DNA of 64,000 bases from Weissella confusa (lineage in GTDB: Bacteria > Bacillota > Bacilli > Lactobacillales > Lactobacillaceae). Location of the stretch: positions 62,355 to 126,354 of the forward strand of contig JACSZT010000007.1 of the NCBI GenBank assembly GCA_014332815.1. The letters are read 5' to 3'. The translations under genes were made by a program, and so were the position numbers. Positions 37,646-45,999 of the stretch are shown one piece after another. Under the pieces are notes generated by a model. The model saw nothing but the letters and a program-made list of their open reading frames with translations, was not told the origin of the DNA and did no database searches. The stretch's first letter is position 1. Each line of letters begins with the position of its first letter.

Positions 37646-38523
37646 TAATTCTCTCCTTGATATTCCAAATACAACGTTTGGCGGTCCAAGTCACGCGCTT
37701 TGGCGACTTGCTTAACCGCAGCCGTTGCTTTTAGCCCTGATGCAACAAGGGCTTGTACTGCCTCCACAGCAGTCATTTCAGCAAGTGGGTCGTCATCCCC
37801 GTCAGTGGTTGGGTTATCATTTCCCGCCACCATCATCACAAATTCACCACGGACTTCGTTTTCACTTGCCCAATCAACCAATTCTTGCGCTGACCCACGC
37901 AAGAACTCTTCATAACGCTTCGTCAACTCACGGGCCAACACAACTTGGCGATCAGGTCCAAACGCTTTCACCAAGTTTTGCAACGTCTTAGCCAAACGGT
38001 GTGGTGCTTCGTAGAAAATCATTGTTTCCGTGTGTGAATTCAAACCTTGCAGTTCTGCCAATTGCTCCTTTGGCTTACGCGCCAAGAAACCGTAAAACAT
38101 AAAGGGTTGTGGTGCCAAGCCAGACGCAATCAACGCCGTAATACCCGCACTTGCCCCTGGAAGTGGCACAACCGGAATATTTTGCGCAATCGCCGCCTTA
38201 ACCAACTCATGACCGGGGTCAGAAATTGATGGCATCCCCGCATCTGACACTTGGGCCACATCTTCACCAGCAGCTAAGCGTGCAACCAACTCAGGAATGC
38301 GACTCTCTTTATTGTGTTCATGGAATGATACTTGCTTCGTTTGAATATCAAACTGGTTGAGCAATTGTTGCGTGTGACGAGTGTCCTCCGCCGCAATTAC
38401 GGCCACAGCCTTCAATGTATCAATTGAACGAACCGTCATATCACCCAAATTACCAATTGGCGTTGGGACAAGATAAAGCGTTCCCGTTGTATGTGTTGCA
38501 AAACTTTTCTGTTGATTCATCAT
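37645..38523 (-). CDS. rsmI: 16S rRNA (cytidine1402-2'-O)-methyltransferase RsmI
   Basis: Methylates C1402 in the ribosomal decoding centre. 292 residues of the tetrapyrrole-methylase-like fold: LYLVPTPIGNLGDMT, AAEDTRHTQQLLNQF, VSDAGMPSISDPGHELV and PLPGASAGITAL are all conserved. Overlaps holB by four bases. Confidence 0.97.
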   Translation of the reverse strand: MMNQQKSFATHTTGTLYLVPTPIGNLGDMTVRSIDTLKAVAVIAAEDTRHTQQLLNQFDIQTKQVSFHEHNKESRIPELVARLAAGEDVAQVSDAGMPSISDPGHELVKAAIAQNIPVVPLPGASAGITALIASGLAPQPFMFYGFLARKPKEQLAELQGLNSHTETMIFYEAPHRLAKTLQNLVKAFGPDRQVVLARELTKRYEEFLRGSAQELVDWASENEVRGEFVMMVAGNDNPTTDGDDDPLAEMTAVEAVQALVASGLKATAAVKQVAKARDLDRQTLYLEYQGEN

Positions 38524-39527
38524 AAACCTGCTAACTTAAACTGACTTTCAAGGACGGTTGATTCGACCGTCGTTTGAAAACTAATATTTTTCTGTAAACG
38601 TTGTGGTGCCGCCAATACGATATCCAACACTTCCAACAGTTTGGCCGTTGTATAACGTTGTGACAAACGCTGCCAATCACTAGCTCCTGGGAAACGAACA
38701 CTCGCATCACCAGTACGACCAAGCAAGATATCACGCCATGCCTGGGCCAGCATCGCCAACAGTACTCGTGCACGGGCTGGCTCACCAGCTAACGGCACCA
38801 AAGCTGTTTGCACGTGGGTAAAGGTGGTATCGTCACCCTTCAGCGTACCAGTCACGATATCACTGACCGCCTTCTCGGCTGAGTTAAACCAATCATCAAC
38901 TAGCCACTCAGCGGCGCTATCCACGCTATCCGTCAACGTACGCGCCAATTCGGCTTGTGCCGGCGTAAAGCCAACTGCCTCCAATGACGTGCGCATTTGT
39001 TCAGGGCCCAAAGCTGGGAAATCAATCACCTGCGTACGTGACACAACCGTTGGCAAAATTTGTGCCCGGTTTTCAGCAATCAAAATGGCCGTTTGTTGGC
39101 CAACTGGTTCTTCGATAAACTTCAACAGACCGTTGGCGGCACTGCTAGTCATCGTATCCGCACCAGAAACGATAAACACCTTTTGATTACCTTCGACGGC
39201 CGTCTTTGTAAATTCATCACGCAAGTAACGTACCTGGTCGACCTTGATGCTGTTACCATCTGGTGCCAATTGAATCACATCTGGGTGTTCGTGTGACGCA
39301 ATACGTTGGCATTGATCACACATCCCGTCTGGCTGTCCGTCAGCCGTAACGTTACGACACATTAAACGCATCGCCAACCAATCAGCCACCAAGTCTTGAC
39401 CACGACCACGTGGCCCAGTAAACAAAAAGGCGTGGGCAAGTTGCTCACTTGCCACCGCCTGTTTGAATTGCGCGATTAACTGCGGTTGTTGTGCATTTGC
39501 CTGTGCAATTAATTCTTTCGCGTCCAT
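38520..39527 (-). CDS. holB: DNA polymerase III delta' subunit
   Basis: Part of the clamp loader with DnaX and delta. 335 residues; FTGPRGRGQDLVADWL is a degenerate P-loop (delta' does not hydrolyse ATP), and the zinc module is CRNVTADGQPDGMCDQCQ. VSGADTMTSSAANGLLKFIEEP is the sensor region. In the operon tmk-darA-holB-rsmI, a common Firmicutes order. Confidence 0.95.
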   Translation of the reverse strand: MDAKELIAQANAQQPQLIAQFKQAVASEQLAHAFLFTGPRGRGQDLVADWLAMRLMCRNVTADGQPDGMCDQCQRIASHEHPDVIQLAPDGNSIKVDQVRYLRDEFTKTAVEGNQKVFIVSGADTMTSSAANGLLKFIEEPVGQQTAILIAENRAQILPTVVSRTQVIDFPALGPEQMRTSLEAVGFTPAQAELARTLTDSVDSAAEWLVDDWFNSAEKAVSDIVTGTLKGDDTTFTHVQTALVPLAGEPARARVLLAMLAQAWRDILLGRTGDASVRFPGASDWQRLSQRYTTAKLLEVLDIVLAAPQRLQKNISFQTTVESTVLESQFKLAGL

Positions 39528-39536
39528 ACTTGCCCC

Positions 39537-39866
39537 TTAGAAGCGGTGGAATTGTTCAATATCTTGAACAAAGACCGTTGCGCCACCAACTTGCACTTCC
39601 ATTGGTGTTGAAGCCGTTGATTCCATTGAGACATCAAGGCTAACCGCTGGTGTCATGAATTGCTTACGGGTGTGTGATGTTTCCTTGATCAACTCAAGCA
39701 CTTCATCGACACGCTCGTCTTCAATACCAATCATAAACGTTGTGTTTCCTGAACGAAGGAACCCACCTGACGTCGCCAAACGAGTGGCACGCACATTCGC
39801 CTTCACAAATTCAGTTCCCAACTTGTTTGCATCTTTATCTTGAACGATTGCGATTACCATCTTCAT
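39537..39866 (-). CDS. darA: cyclic-di-AMP receptor DarA/PstA
   Basis: A 109-residue PII-like protein (DUF970) that binds c-di-AMP: IAIVQDKDANKLGTEFVKANV, RATRLATSGGFLRSGNTTFMIGIED. The TSGGFLRSGNTT stretch is the nucleotide-binding region. Between tmk and holB, its usual place. The output pathway is still poorly known. Confidence 0.94.
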   Translation of the reverse strand: MKMVIAIVQDKDANKLGTEFVKANVRATRLATSGGFLRSGNTTFMIGIEDERVDEVLELIKETSHTRKQFMTPAVSLDVSMESTASTPMEVQVGGATVFVQDIEQFHRF

Positions 39867-39879
39867 AAAGCTGAACCTC

Positions 39880-40524
39880 CTAGTCCTTCATCCCCAAAAT
39901 TGGTGCCAGCGCTGCCCATGTATCAGCAATCACAGCATCCAATTCTTGTTCTGCATTAATCATCAAAAAGCGGTCTGGGTATTGCTTAGCCAATTCATGG
40001 TAAGCATCTGACACACGTTGGTGGAATGACAACGCTTCGACATCGAGACGATTTACTTCATCTTGACGCGTTGTTTGAATACGTTGCAACCCAACCTCTG
40101 GTCGAATATCAAGGTAGACCGTTGCTTGAGGCATAAATCCTTCAATGGCAAAATCATTGATTGCCGCCACCGCATCAGTTCCTAATTCACGGCCCCCACC
40201 TTGATAAGCAATTGAGCTATCAACGTAGCGATCAGTAATCACAACCTTGTCAGCTGCTAAAGCTGGCAAAATCGTTTGTACCAAGTGTTGTCGACGTGAG
40301 GCTGCGTAAAGCAACGCTTCCGTTCGTTGATCCATCTCTGTATTGGCTGGATCAAGTACTAGGTCACGAATCGCTTCCGCAATCTTGTTGTCGGTTCCGC
40401 CCGGCTCACGGGTTAGCAATAAGCGCTCCCCTAGTTCTGGTTGCAACCGTGCGACAATCGCACGCAATACTGATGTCTTTCCAGCTCCATCTGGGCCTTC
40501 AAACGAAATAAATGTCCCTGGCAT
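39880..40524 (-). CDS. tmk: thymidylate kinase
   Basis: Phosphorylates dTMP to dTDP. 214 residues: P-loop FEGPDGAGKTS at about residues 7-17, TREPGGTDNKIAE, and DRYVDSSIAYQGGGRELG. Start at the ATG 40522-40524, five bases after GGTGG; in-frame GTGs lie just upstream. It follows the terminator of the yaaL group, so it probably has its own promoter. Confidence 0.96.
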   Translation of the reverse strand: MPGTFISFEGPDGAGKTSVLRAIVARLQPELGERLLLTREPGGTDNKIAEAIRDLVLDPANTEMDQRTEALLYAASRRQHLVQTILPALAADKVVITDRYVDSSIAYQGGGRELGTDAVAAINDFAIEGFMPQATVYLDIRPEVGLQRIQTTRQDEVNRLDVEALSFHQRVSDAYHELAKQYPDRFLMINAEQELDAVIADTWAALAPILGMKD

Positions 40525-40567
40525 TCTCGCCACCACTTTCCACTTTATCTAATAATACTTTTATTAT

Positions 40568-40607
40568 AGCAAAAAGCCGGCCCAGGCATAACACCTGAAC
40601 CGACTTT
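40568..40607 (-). terminator. terminator after the 71-residue gene
   Basis: A 13-pair stem with G-T wobbles (AAGTCGGTTCAGG with CCTGGGCCGGCTT) followed by TTTTTG on the minus strand, directly after the stop. Confidence 0.88.
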
Positions 40608-40609
40608 GG

Positions 40610-40825
40610 CTAAACGTTCCAGTCGATGTTCTCTGGCTTTACGAAAGCCAATTCGAACAAATAGTTAGAAATGCGCGTTTGTGACCACTTCTTACCGTGG
40701 TCTGGCAACAAACGTGAATTCTCAATGAGACGTTCCTTCACCCACTTAGCATTGGCCTCTGTCCATTGCGTGTTCTTCGCAATCAAAGCACCAAATTGGG
40801 CGTTTGTATAAGTCTTATCACTCAT
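40610..40825 (-). CDS. small conserved-looking protein of unknown function
   Basis: 71 residues, soluble, with NAQFGALIAKNTQWTEAN and RISNYLFELAFVKPENIDW. A perfect AGGAGG eight bases before the ATG at 40823-40825 and a terminator straight after the stop show that it is expressed. It sits between yaaL and tmk in an otherwise conserved region. I do not recognise the family. Confidence 0.8.
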   Translation of the reverse strand: MSDKTYTNAQFGALIAKNTQWTEANAKWVKERLIENSRLLPDHGKKWSQTRISNYLFELAFVKPENIDWNV

Positions 40826-40856
40826 TATAAACACCTCCTATTCTGAGCTTTAGTTT

Positions 40857-41117
40857 TTAAACCTCTGGGTGGACAAAAGCTGTTGACCAGTGACCCTTCA
40901 TATCACGTTGACGTGCCACGCGAAGTAAGAAGAAATACTTCTGACGGGCCTTGGCTGTTTCAGCCTTAATCAAACGTGGGTCAATGTCACTTTCAAACAA
41001 AGCTACTTCTGACATTTTTGCTTTTTCAAAGTCAAACTTTGCTTGATCAATCGCCTTGTTCAGCCGTTCATCGTAAGCTGCTGTATCAACTTTTGGTCGC
41101 TTAAACATGTTAAACAT
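40857..41117 (-). CDS. yaaL: YaaL family protein (DUF2508)
   Basis: 86 residues, charged and helical (YDERLNKAIDQAKFDFEKAK, ETAKARQKYFFLLRVARQRD). DUF2508 proteins are found next to recR in Firmicutes, and this one overlaps recR by one base (TGATG). Function unknown. Confidence 0.85.
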   Translation of the reverse strand: MFNMFKRPKVDTAAYDERLNKAIDQAKFDFEKAKMSEVALFESDIDPRLIKAETAKARQKYFFLLRVARQRDMKGHWSTAFVHPEV

Positions 41118-41716
41118 CAGAGCTTTGTCCTTCCTTCAACCGCTTTAATCAACGTAATTTCATCAGCATAGTCAATATCACTACCAACTGACAATCCAGT
41201 AGCCAAACGTGAAACCGTTAGACCGGCTGGCTTCAATAGTCGTGATAGGTACATAGCTGTTGCTTCACCCTCTGCGTTAGCGTTCGTTGCAACGATAACT
41301 TCTTGGATGGCATCATCCTTTTGCAAACGTGTTACCAATGACTCAATGTTGATGTCATCGGGACCCTTACCAGATAGTGGTGACAACACACCGTGAAGCA
41401 CGTGGTACAAGCCACGGTACTCGCCAGTATTTTCAATTGCCATCAAATCCTTCACTTCTTCAACAACCAAAACTTGGCTTTGGTCACGTGTTGGGTCAGA
41501 GCAAATTGCACAAGGATCCGTCTCCGTCAGATTCCCACAGATTGAACAAAAGCGCAAATCACGCTTAGCAGAAATCAATGATTGGGCAAATCCCGTCACA
41601 TCTTCTTCTTGCATGTCAATTGTGTGGAAAGCTAGGCGTGTCGCTGTCTTAATTCCGATACCGGGCAACTTCGTGTAACTATCAATAAGTTTAGCAATCG
41701 GTTCTGGATATTGCAC
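41117..41716 (-). CDS. recR: recombination protein RecR
   Basis: Acts with RecO and RecF to load RecA. 199 residues: helix-hairpin-helix [15 protein letters not shown], zinc finger [16 protein letters not shown], and the Toprim domain with [12 protein letters not shown] and [14 protein letters not shown]. Confidence 0.97.
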   Translation of the reverse strand: MQYPEPIAKLIDSYTKLPGIGIKTATRLAFHTIDMQEEDVTGFAQSLISAKRDLRFCSICGNLTETDPCAICSDPTRDQSQVLVVEEVKDLMAIENTGEYRGLYHVLHGVLSPLSGKGPDDINIESLVTRLQKDDAIQEVIVATNANAEGEATAMYLSRLLKPAGLTVSRLATGLSVGSDIDYADEITLIKAVEGRTKL

Positions 41717-41752
41717 GTTACAGACCTTCTTTCTCCCAATAAACCAACCGGC

Positions 41753-42061
41753 TTAGAACATACCCTTTGGTGCGTATTGTCCCAAACGCTTTTGTTGGTC
41801 AGCTTCGATTTGTTGCAATGCATCATTAACTGCAACCAAAATCATATCTGCCATACCGTCGACGTCATCAGCGTCAACGATTTCAGGCTTGATTTGCAAG
41901 TCCTTCAACTCACGGTTTCCGTTAAACGTTGCCAAAACAACGTCTGAAGGCGCGTGACCAGTGTAGTCAGTTGCTGCAATTGCTTCTTGCTCGTTTTGCA
42001 TTTGCTCTTGCATCTTCTTTACTTGCTTCATCATTGATTGCATGTTTTGTCCGCCAAACAT
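41753..42061 (-). CDS. ybaB: YbaB/EbfC nucleoid-associated protein
   Basis: 102 residues forming a dimeric DNA-binding protein: MFGGQNMQSMMKQVKKMQEQMQ helix (in part), then VLATFNGNRELKDLQIKPEIVD. Located between dnaX and recR as in most bacteria. Confidence 0.95.
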   Translation of the reverse strand: MFGGQNMQSMMKQVKKMQEQMQNEQEAIAATDYTGHAPSDVVLATFNGNRELKDLQIKPEIVDADDVDGMADMILVAVNDALQQIEADQQKRLGQYAPKGMF

Positions 42062-42091
42062 AATATCACCCTCGTTTTCTAGTTTTTGTTA

Positions 42092-43906
42092 TTAATCATC
42101 AATTTCTTCTACGATATCAGCGCCAAACAAACGTTCAGCTTCCGCTACAACTGGTTCTGGACCAGCTGCTTCGGTTTGATCATCCATCGCCGTTAGACTT
42201 GCTAAGTCGTCATCAACAGCAGCTGCCACTTGTTGCGGCACTTGCTGTTGCACAGATGGCGTCGCAGCCGTTCCTTGACGTTGGGCCACAAACGCAGCAC
42301 GCATCTTTGGCCAGTCATCAGTCGTGACAAAGACCAATTGGCGCTCGTTTTGGGCTTGCGTCAACAGACGGATTTGCGTCACCATCGTGTGCAACAATTC
42401 GGCGTTGCGCATGGCGTTGGCTTTAATCACTTCAAAGTCAAAGGCCACGACCAAGCCATCTGGCGAAGCAGCAATTGGCTTCGCGACGTTCAACATTGCT
42501 TGTTGTGGCACTGGCAACATGTTAACCATGTCAGCCCATACCGTTTGCACACGGTCTAAGTCGCCACGGGTCGCTGCACTAAGCACGCCGAACACAGCTG
42601 ATTGATCATCCGCTACACGTGGTGCGACACGCGTTGGTGCCGCCGTGGCCGGTTGTTCAGCCGGTGCTGCCGATGCCACTGGTTCAGGTTGTGTCGCTGG
42701 TTGCGTTGGTGTCTCAACAACTGGTGCTGCTGAAGCAACCGGCGCTGGCGCTGGCTTAGTAGGTGCAGTTGGCGTCGGATCAGCAACCACTTGTGGTGCT
42801 GACACACGTTCAACCGTTACTGGTGCCGTCGTGGCCATCGGTTGACTCAACTTGACCGTCAAGACTTCCAAGTAAATGCTTGGGCGGTTCGTGAAACGCA
42901 ATTGTTGTTGCGTGTCATTCAAGATATCAATCATGCGATACCAAACGTTAGCTTGCGTGTTCGCGGCCAAGTCCGTGAATGTCTCATCAGGCACAATGCT
43001 GATCAACTCAGGCGCTTCAGTGTGAAGCAACAAGTCACGGGCATAGCTAATCAAGTCTTCCACAAAGCGGTTAGCGTCCTTACCTGCTGATAATACCTCA
43101 GACAGCTTAGCCAAAGCTTGCTTCGTGTCTTGCTTAACCACCGCTTGTACATATTCGCCAAGCAATGTTTGCGTCACTGAACCAGTCACAAGCAAGGCGT
43201 TTTCCAACGTCACGTGACCATCCCCAAATGACAACGCTTGGTCCAAGATACTCAACGCATCACGCATTCCACCATCAGCGGCGTTCGCAATCACGCGAAT
43301 CGCAGCTTCATCATACGTGTCGCCACGTTGATCCAAGATGTACGTCATACGATCGTATGCGGCTTTGGCATCAATACGTTTGAAGTCGAAACGTTGTGTA
43401 CGGGAAATAATGGTTGCCGGAATCTTTTGTGGTTCCGTCGTAGCCAAAATAAAGATAACGTTTGCTGGTGGCTCTTCCAATGTCTTCAACAAGGCGTTAA
43501 AGGCACCAGTTGAAAGCATGTGGACCTCATCAATGATGTAGACTTTGTACTTCGCTTGCGTTGGGGCGTAGTTAACGTCCTCACGAATCTCACGGATTTC
43601 ATCAACACCGTTGTTTGAAGCCGCGTCCAATTCGATAATGTCACCAAGCGTACCGTTATCGGCTGCTTGACACATCGCACATACACCATCAGGCTCCCCG
43701 TTAATGGGATTTAAACAGTTAATGGCTTTGGCAAAGATTTTCGCAGCGGATGTCTTACCCGTTCCACGCGGTCCGTTGAACAAATAGGCGTGGGTTGTTT
43801 GCCCCGTCATAATTGCGTTTTTCAACGTCTTGGTCACAACTTCTTGCCCAATCATGTCGCTAAATTTTTGCGGACGCCATGTCCGGTACAACGCTTGATA
43901 CGCCAT
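42092..43906 (-). CDS. dnaX: DNA polymerase III gamma/tau subunit
   Basis: Clamp-loader ATPase. Of 604 residues, the AAA+ part has Walker A NGPRGTGKTSAAK, a four-Cys zinc module ending CAMCQ, Walker B VYIIDEVHML and sensor 1 ILATTEP. A Pro/Ala/Thr/Val-rich linker fills about residues 360-430, before the C-terminal domain that in tau binds the polymerase. No obvious slippery frameshift site was examined in detail. Preceded by the SRP RNA gene. Confidence 0.97.
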   Translation of the reverse strand: MAYQALYRTWRPQKFSDMIGQEVVTKTLKNAIMTGQTTHAYLFNGPRGTGKTSAAKIFAKAINCLNPINGEPDGVCAMCQAADNGTLGDIIELDAASNNGVDEIREIREDVNYAPTQAKYKVYIIDEVHMLSTGAFNALLKTLEEPPANVIFILATTEPQKIPATIISRTQRFDFKRIDAKAAYDRMTYILDQRGDTYDEAAIRVIANAADGGMRDALSILDQALSFGDGHVTLENALLVTGSVTQTLLGEYVQAVVKQDTKQALAKLSEVLSAGKDANRFVEDLISYARDLLLHTEAPELISIVPDETFTDLAANTQANVWYRMIDILNDTQQQLRFTNRPSIYLEVLTVKLSQPMATTAPVTVERVSAPQVVADPTPTAPTKPAPAPVASAAPVVETPTQPATQPEPVASAAPAEQPATAAPTRVAPRVADDQSAVFGVLSAATRGDLDRVQTVWADMVNMLPVPQQAMLNVAKPIAASPDGLVVAFDFEVIKANAMRNAELLHTMVTQIRLLTQAQNERQLVFVTTDDWPKMRAAFVAQRQGTAATPSVQQQVPQQVAAAVDDDLASLTAMDDQTEAAGPEPVVAEAERLFGADIVEEIDD

Positions 43907-43986
43907 TGTGTGTGACCCCTTTCGATGCTGTCCATTGTGACAGCAAAGTATGAATTTTACCTACTCTTATATTACCAGAAAACAGT

Positions 43987-44022
43987 AAAAAAAACGCCAA
44001 CCGATTAGTTCATCGGTTAGCG
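43987..44022 (-). terminator. terminator of the SRP RNA gene
   Basis: CGCTAACCGAT and ATCGGTTGGCG arms with a six-base loop and eight T on the minus strand. Confidence 0.95.
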
Positions 44023-44040
44023 ATTAAAGTTCATAAGAAG

Positions 44041-44116
44041 TGAAGCACAATGCACGGTCTCCTTAGTGCTGCTGCCTTCCGACCCTGACACGGTTCGAAG
44101 TGCACACTTGCCCCAC
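44041..44116 (-). ncRNA. ffs: small signal recognition particle RNA (4.5S type)
   Basis: RNA scaffold for Ffh in membrane-protein targeting. The minus strand contains the domain IV core GTGTCAGGGTCGGAAGGCAG, with the asymmetric loop and GGAA tetraloop-type turn, followed by CAGCACTAAGGAGACC. Outer arms AAGTGTGCAC and GTGCATTGTGCTT pair. Ends are set by the promoter and the pairing, so they may be off by a few bases. The tadA-ffs-dnaX order is typical of Firmicutes. Confidence 0.93.
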
Positions 44117-44123
44117 AAACAAT

Positions 44124-44152
44124 ATTATAGCAGGTGGATTACTTTTCTGCAA
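44124..44152 (-). promoter_or_regulatory. promoter of the SRP RNA gene
   Basis: On the minus strand TTGCAG, a 17-base spacer and TATAAT (44124-44129). The -35 lies inside the last codons of tadA. Confidence 0.88.
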
Positions 44153-44684
44153 TCTCATTCGACAATTCTTGTGCTGCCAATTCAGCTGCGCGACGAGCTT
44201 TCTTTTCGGCTTTCTTCTGCTTGCGAATTTCGCGGAAGAAGTTACGCAATAAGTCACCACTTTCTTGCTCACGAACACCTTGGTGTACGTTAACTTGGTG
44301 GTTCAAACGCTCATCCTCTAAGATGTGGTACAAAGAGTGCACCGCCCCAGCCTTTGGATCCTCAGCACCATAATACACATCACTAATACGTGACTGTTGA
44401 ATAATCCCTGCGCACATAATGCATGGTTCCAATGTCACAAACAATTGGGCATCTGGCAAACGCCATGACTTCACCAAACGGTTAGCCTCGGTAATGGCTT
44501 GTAGTTCAGCGTGTTGGCTGGCATCTTCCAACCGCTCACGTAGGTTAAAACCACGTCCGATGATTTGACCATTTTGCACGACGACCGCTCCAATCGGTAC
44601 TTCACCCAAGGCGCCCGCTTTCTTGGCTTCCTTGATGGCCTCACCCATGAAGTAGTCAACTTGTTCAGGCGTTAGCGTCGTCAT
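44139..44684 (-). CDS. tadA: tRNA-specific adenosine deaminase
   Basis: Converts A34 to inosine in tRNA-Arg(ACG). 181 residues: the zinc site HAELQAI and PCIMC with the catalytic Glu, plus VPIGAVVVQNG. Start at ATG 44682-44684 with GGAG upstream; it overlaps the methyltransferase gene by 20 bases. A Lys/Arg/Glu-rich helix forms the C-terminus. Confidence 0.96.
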   Translation of the reverse strand: MTTLTPEQVDYFMGEAIKEAKKAGALGEVPIGAVVVQNGQIIGRGFNLRERLEDASQHAELQAITEANRLVKSWRLPDAQLFVTLEPCIMCAGIIQQSRISDVYYGAEDPKAGAVHSLYHILEDERLNHQVNVHQGVREQESGDLLRNFFREIRKQKKAEKKARRAAELAAQELSNEIAEK

Positions 44685-45282
44685 GGTAGACACTCTCCAA
44701 AATATAGTAACCCTTGTTCTTGGCAATCGTTGCAGCGTTACCAAACGTTTCAGCCATCAACGCCTTGGCAGATGGCGCACCTTGCTTCTTTTGCAAAACA
44801 ACCGTCAGCGTACCGCCATCAACCAAGTAATCCTTCGCCCCAGCAATCATATCTGACACAATATCCTTACCGGCACGTACCGGTGGATTCGTCAAAATCG
44901 CCGCAAACTTACCGTCAACGCCAGAGTAACGGTCTGACAATACCACGTTAATGCGGTCGCCAACCCCGTTCTTTTGGGCGTTACGCTTGACCAATTCAGC
45001 TGCACGCTCGTTGATTTCAGCCGCCACGAATTCGCGGTCAGGCATCACCGTTGCCAATGCAATTGAAACTGGCCCGTAGCCGGCACCCAAATCCAAAATC
45101 TTTCCAGCGGGAATATCTTGATCAAACGCATCCAACATCGTGCGCGTTCCAAAATCTACGGTAGACTTAGAGAAGACACCGGCGTCCGTTGTGAACGTCA
45201 AGGTGTGGTCAAAAAGCGGGAACGTCCAAGTATGCTCGTCGTGAGCAGCACTTGGGTTCGCCGTGTAATAATGTTCAGCCAT
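44665..45282 (-). CDS. class I SAM-dependent methyltransferase, RsmC-like
   Basis: 205 residues: VFSKSTVDFGTRTMLD, motif I LDLGAGYGPVSIALA and the catalytic NPPVRAGK, as in the small RsmC/RlmG (MTS) family that makes m2G in rRNA. Substrate is likely rRNA, but the single-domain Firmicutes members are less studied. Upstream of tadA with overlap. Confidence 0.9.
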   Translation of the reverse strand: MAEHYYTANPSAAHDEHTWTFPLFDHTLTFTTDAGVFSKSTVDFGTRTMLDAFDQDIPAGKILDLGAGYGPVSIALATVMPDREFVAAEINERAAELVKRNAQKNGVGDRINVVLSDRYSGVDGKFAAILTNPPVRAGKDIVSDMIAGAKDYLVDGGTLTVVLQKKQGAPSAKALMAETFGNAATIAKNKGYYILESVYHDDANA

Positions 45283-45304
45283 GTGAACCTCTTTCTATTC
45301 TCAA

Positions 45305-45320
45305 TATCAGAATCCTGATA
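45305..45320. promoter_or_regulatory. inverted repeat between divergent genes
   Basis: TATCAG and CTGATA with a four-base gap, in the 116-base region between the methyltransferase (minus) and the LOG gene (plus). Could be an operator; nothing else supports it. Confidence 0.3.
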
Positions 45321-45398
45321 ATCTTCAAAGTTTTCTATATAAACCATTGTATGATATAGAGACTAATTATAAAAGCAAAGTACTTGGGGGAGTATGAC

Positions 45399-45953
45399 AT
45401 GAAAAAGCAGACAATCGGCGTCTTTATGGGCGCCCAATATGGTCACCTAGAAGAATTCCACGAAGCAGCCGCTGCGATGGGTAAAGGTATCGCAGCCCGT
45501 AACTGGGCCTTGGTCTACGGTGGGTCAAAGAGCGGTTTGATGGGCGAAGTCGCAGTTAACGCCATCGACGCCGGTGCCGAGGTGACTGGCATCCGACCAA
45601 CAAGTTTCCTACCAGAAGAAGCTGGGCATGATTTGAAGATGGAACACATCGACGTGCCGGACATGGATACCCGTAAGCGCATGATGTTTGACCGCGCCGA
45701 TGCCTTCGTCTTTTTACCAGGTGGCATGGGAACGTTGGAAGAGCTTGGCCAAGTGATGTCATGGACGAAGTTAGGTTACTACGAGAAGCCAATCGTCTTG
45801 GTAAATATCGATGGTTATTGGGATGACATGGTGGCTTGGTTCGAAACAGCCATCGAAGCAGAATTCGTCACCCGCGAAGGGCTTTCACGCTTGGCCTTGA
45901 TTCCAACGGTAGACGAAACATTCAAATACCTTGAAGGTGAATTTGGTGAATAA
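45399..45953 (+). CDS. LOG family protein (TIGR00730 type)
   Basis: 184 residues with a Rossmann-like fold: IGVFMGAQYG, VYGGSKSGLMGEVA and the hallmark PGGMGTLEELGQV. Homologues cleave ribose-phosphate from nucleoside monophosphates such as cytokinin precursors; the bacterial role is uncertain. They were long misnamed lysine decarboxylases. The ATG at 45399 follows GGGGGAG by seven bases. Confidence 0.92.
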   Translation: MKKQTIGVFMGAQYGHLEEFHEAAAAMGKGIAARNWALVYGGSKSGLMGEVAVNAIDAGAEVTGIRPTSFLPEEAGHDLKMEHIDVPDMDTRKRMMFDRADAFVFLPGGMGTLEELGQVMSWTKLGYYEKPIVLVNIDGYWDDMVAWFETAIEAEFVTREGLSRLALIPTVDETFKYLEGEFGE

Positions 45954-45956
45954 CAG

Positions 45957-45999
45957 AAAAATGGTGATGATGTCAAAAATTGGGCATCATCACCATTTT
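45957..45999. terminator. bidirectional terminator between LOG and MFS genes
   Basis: AAAATGGTGATGATG and CATCATCACCATTTTTT arms with a 12-base loop, flanked by A and T runs. Confidence 0.94.
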
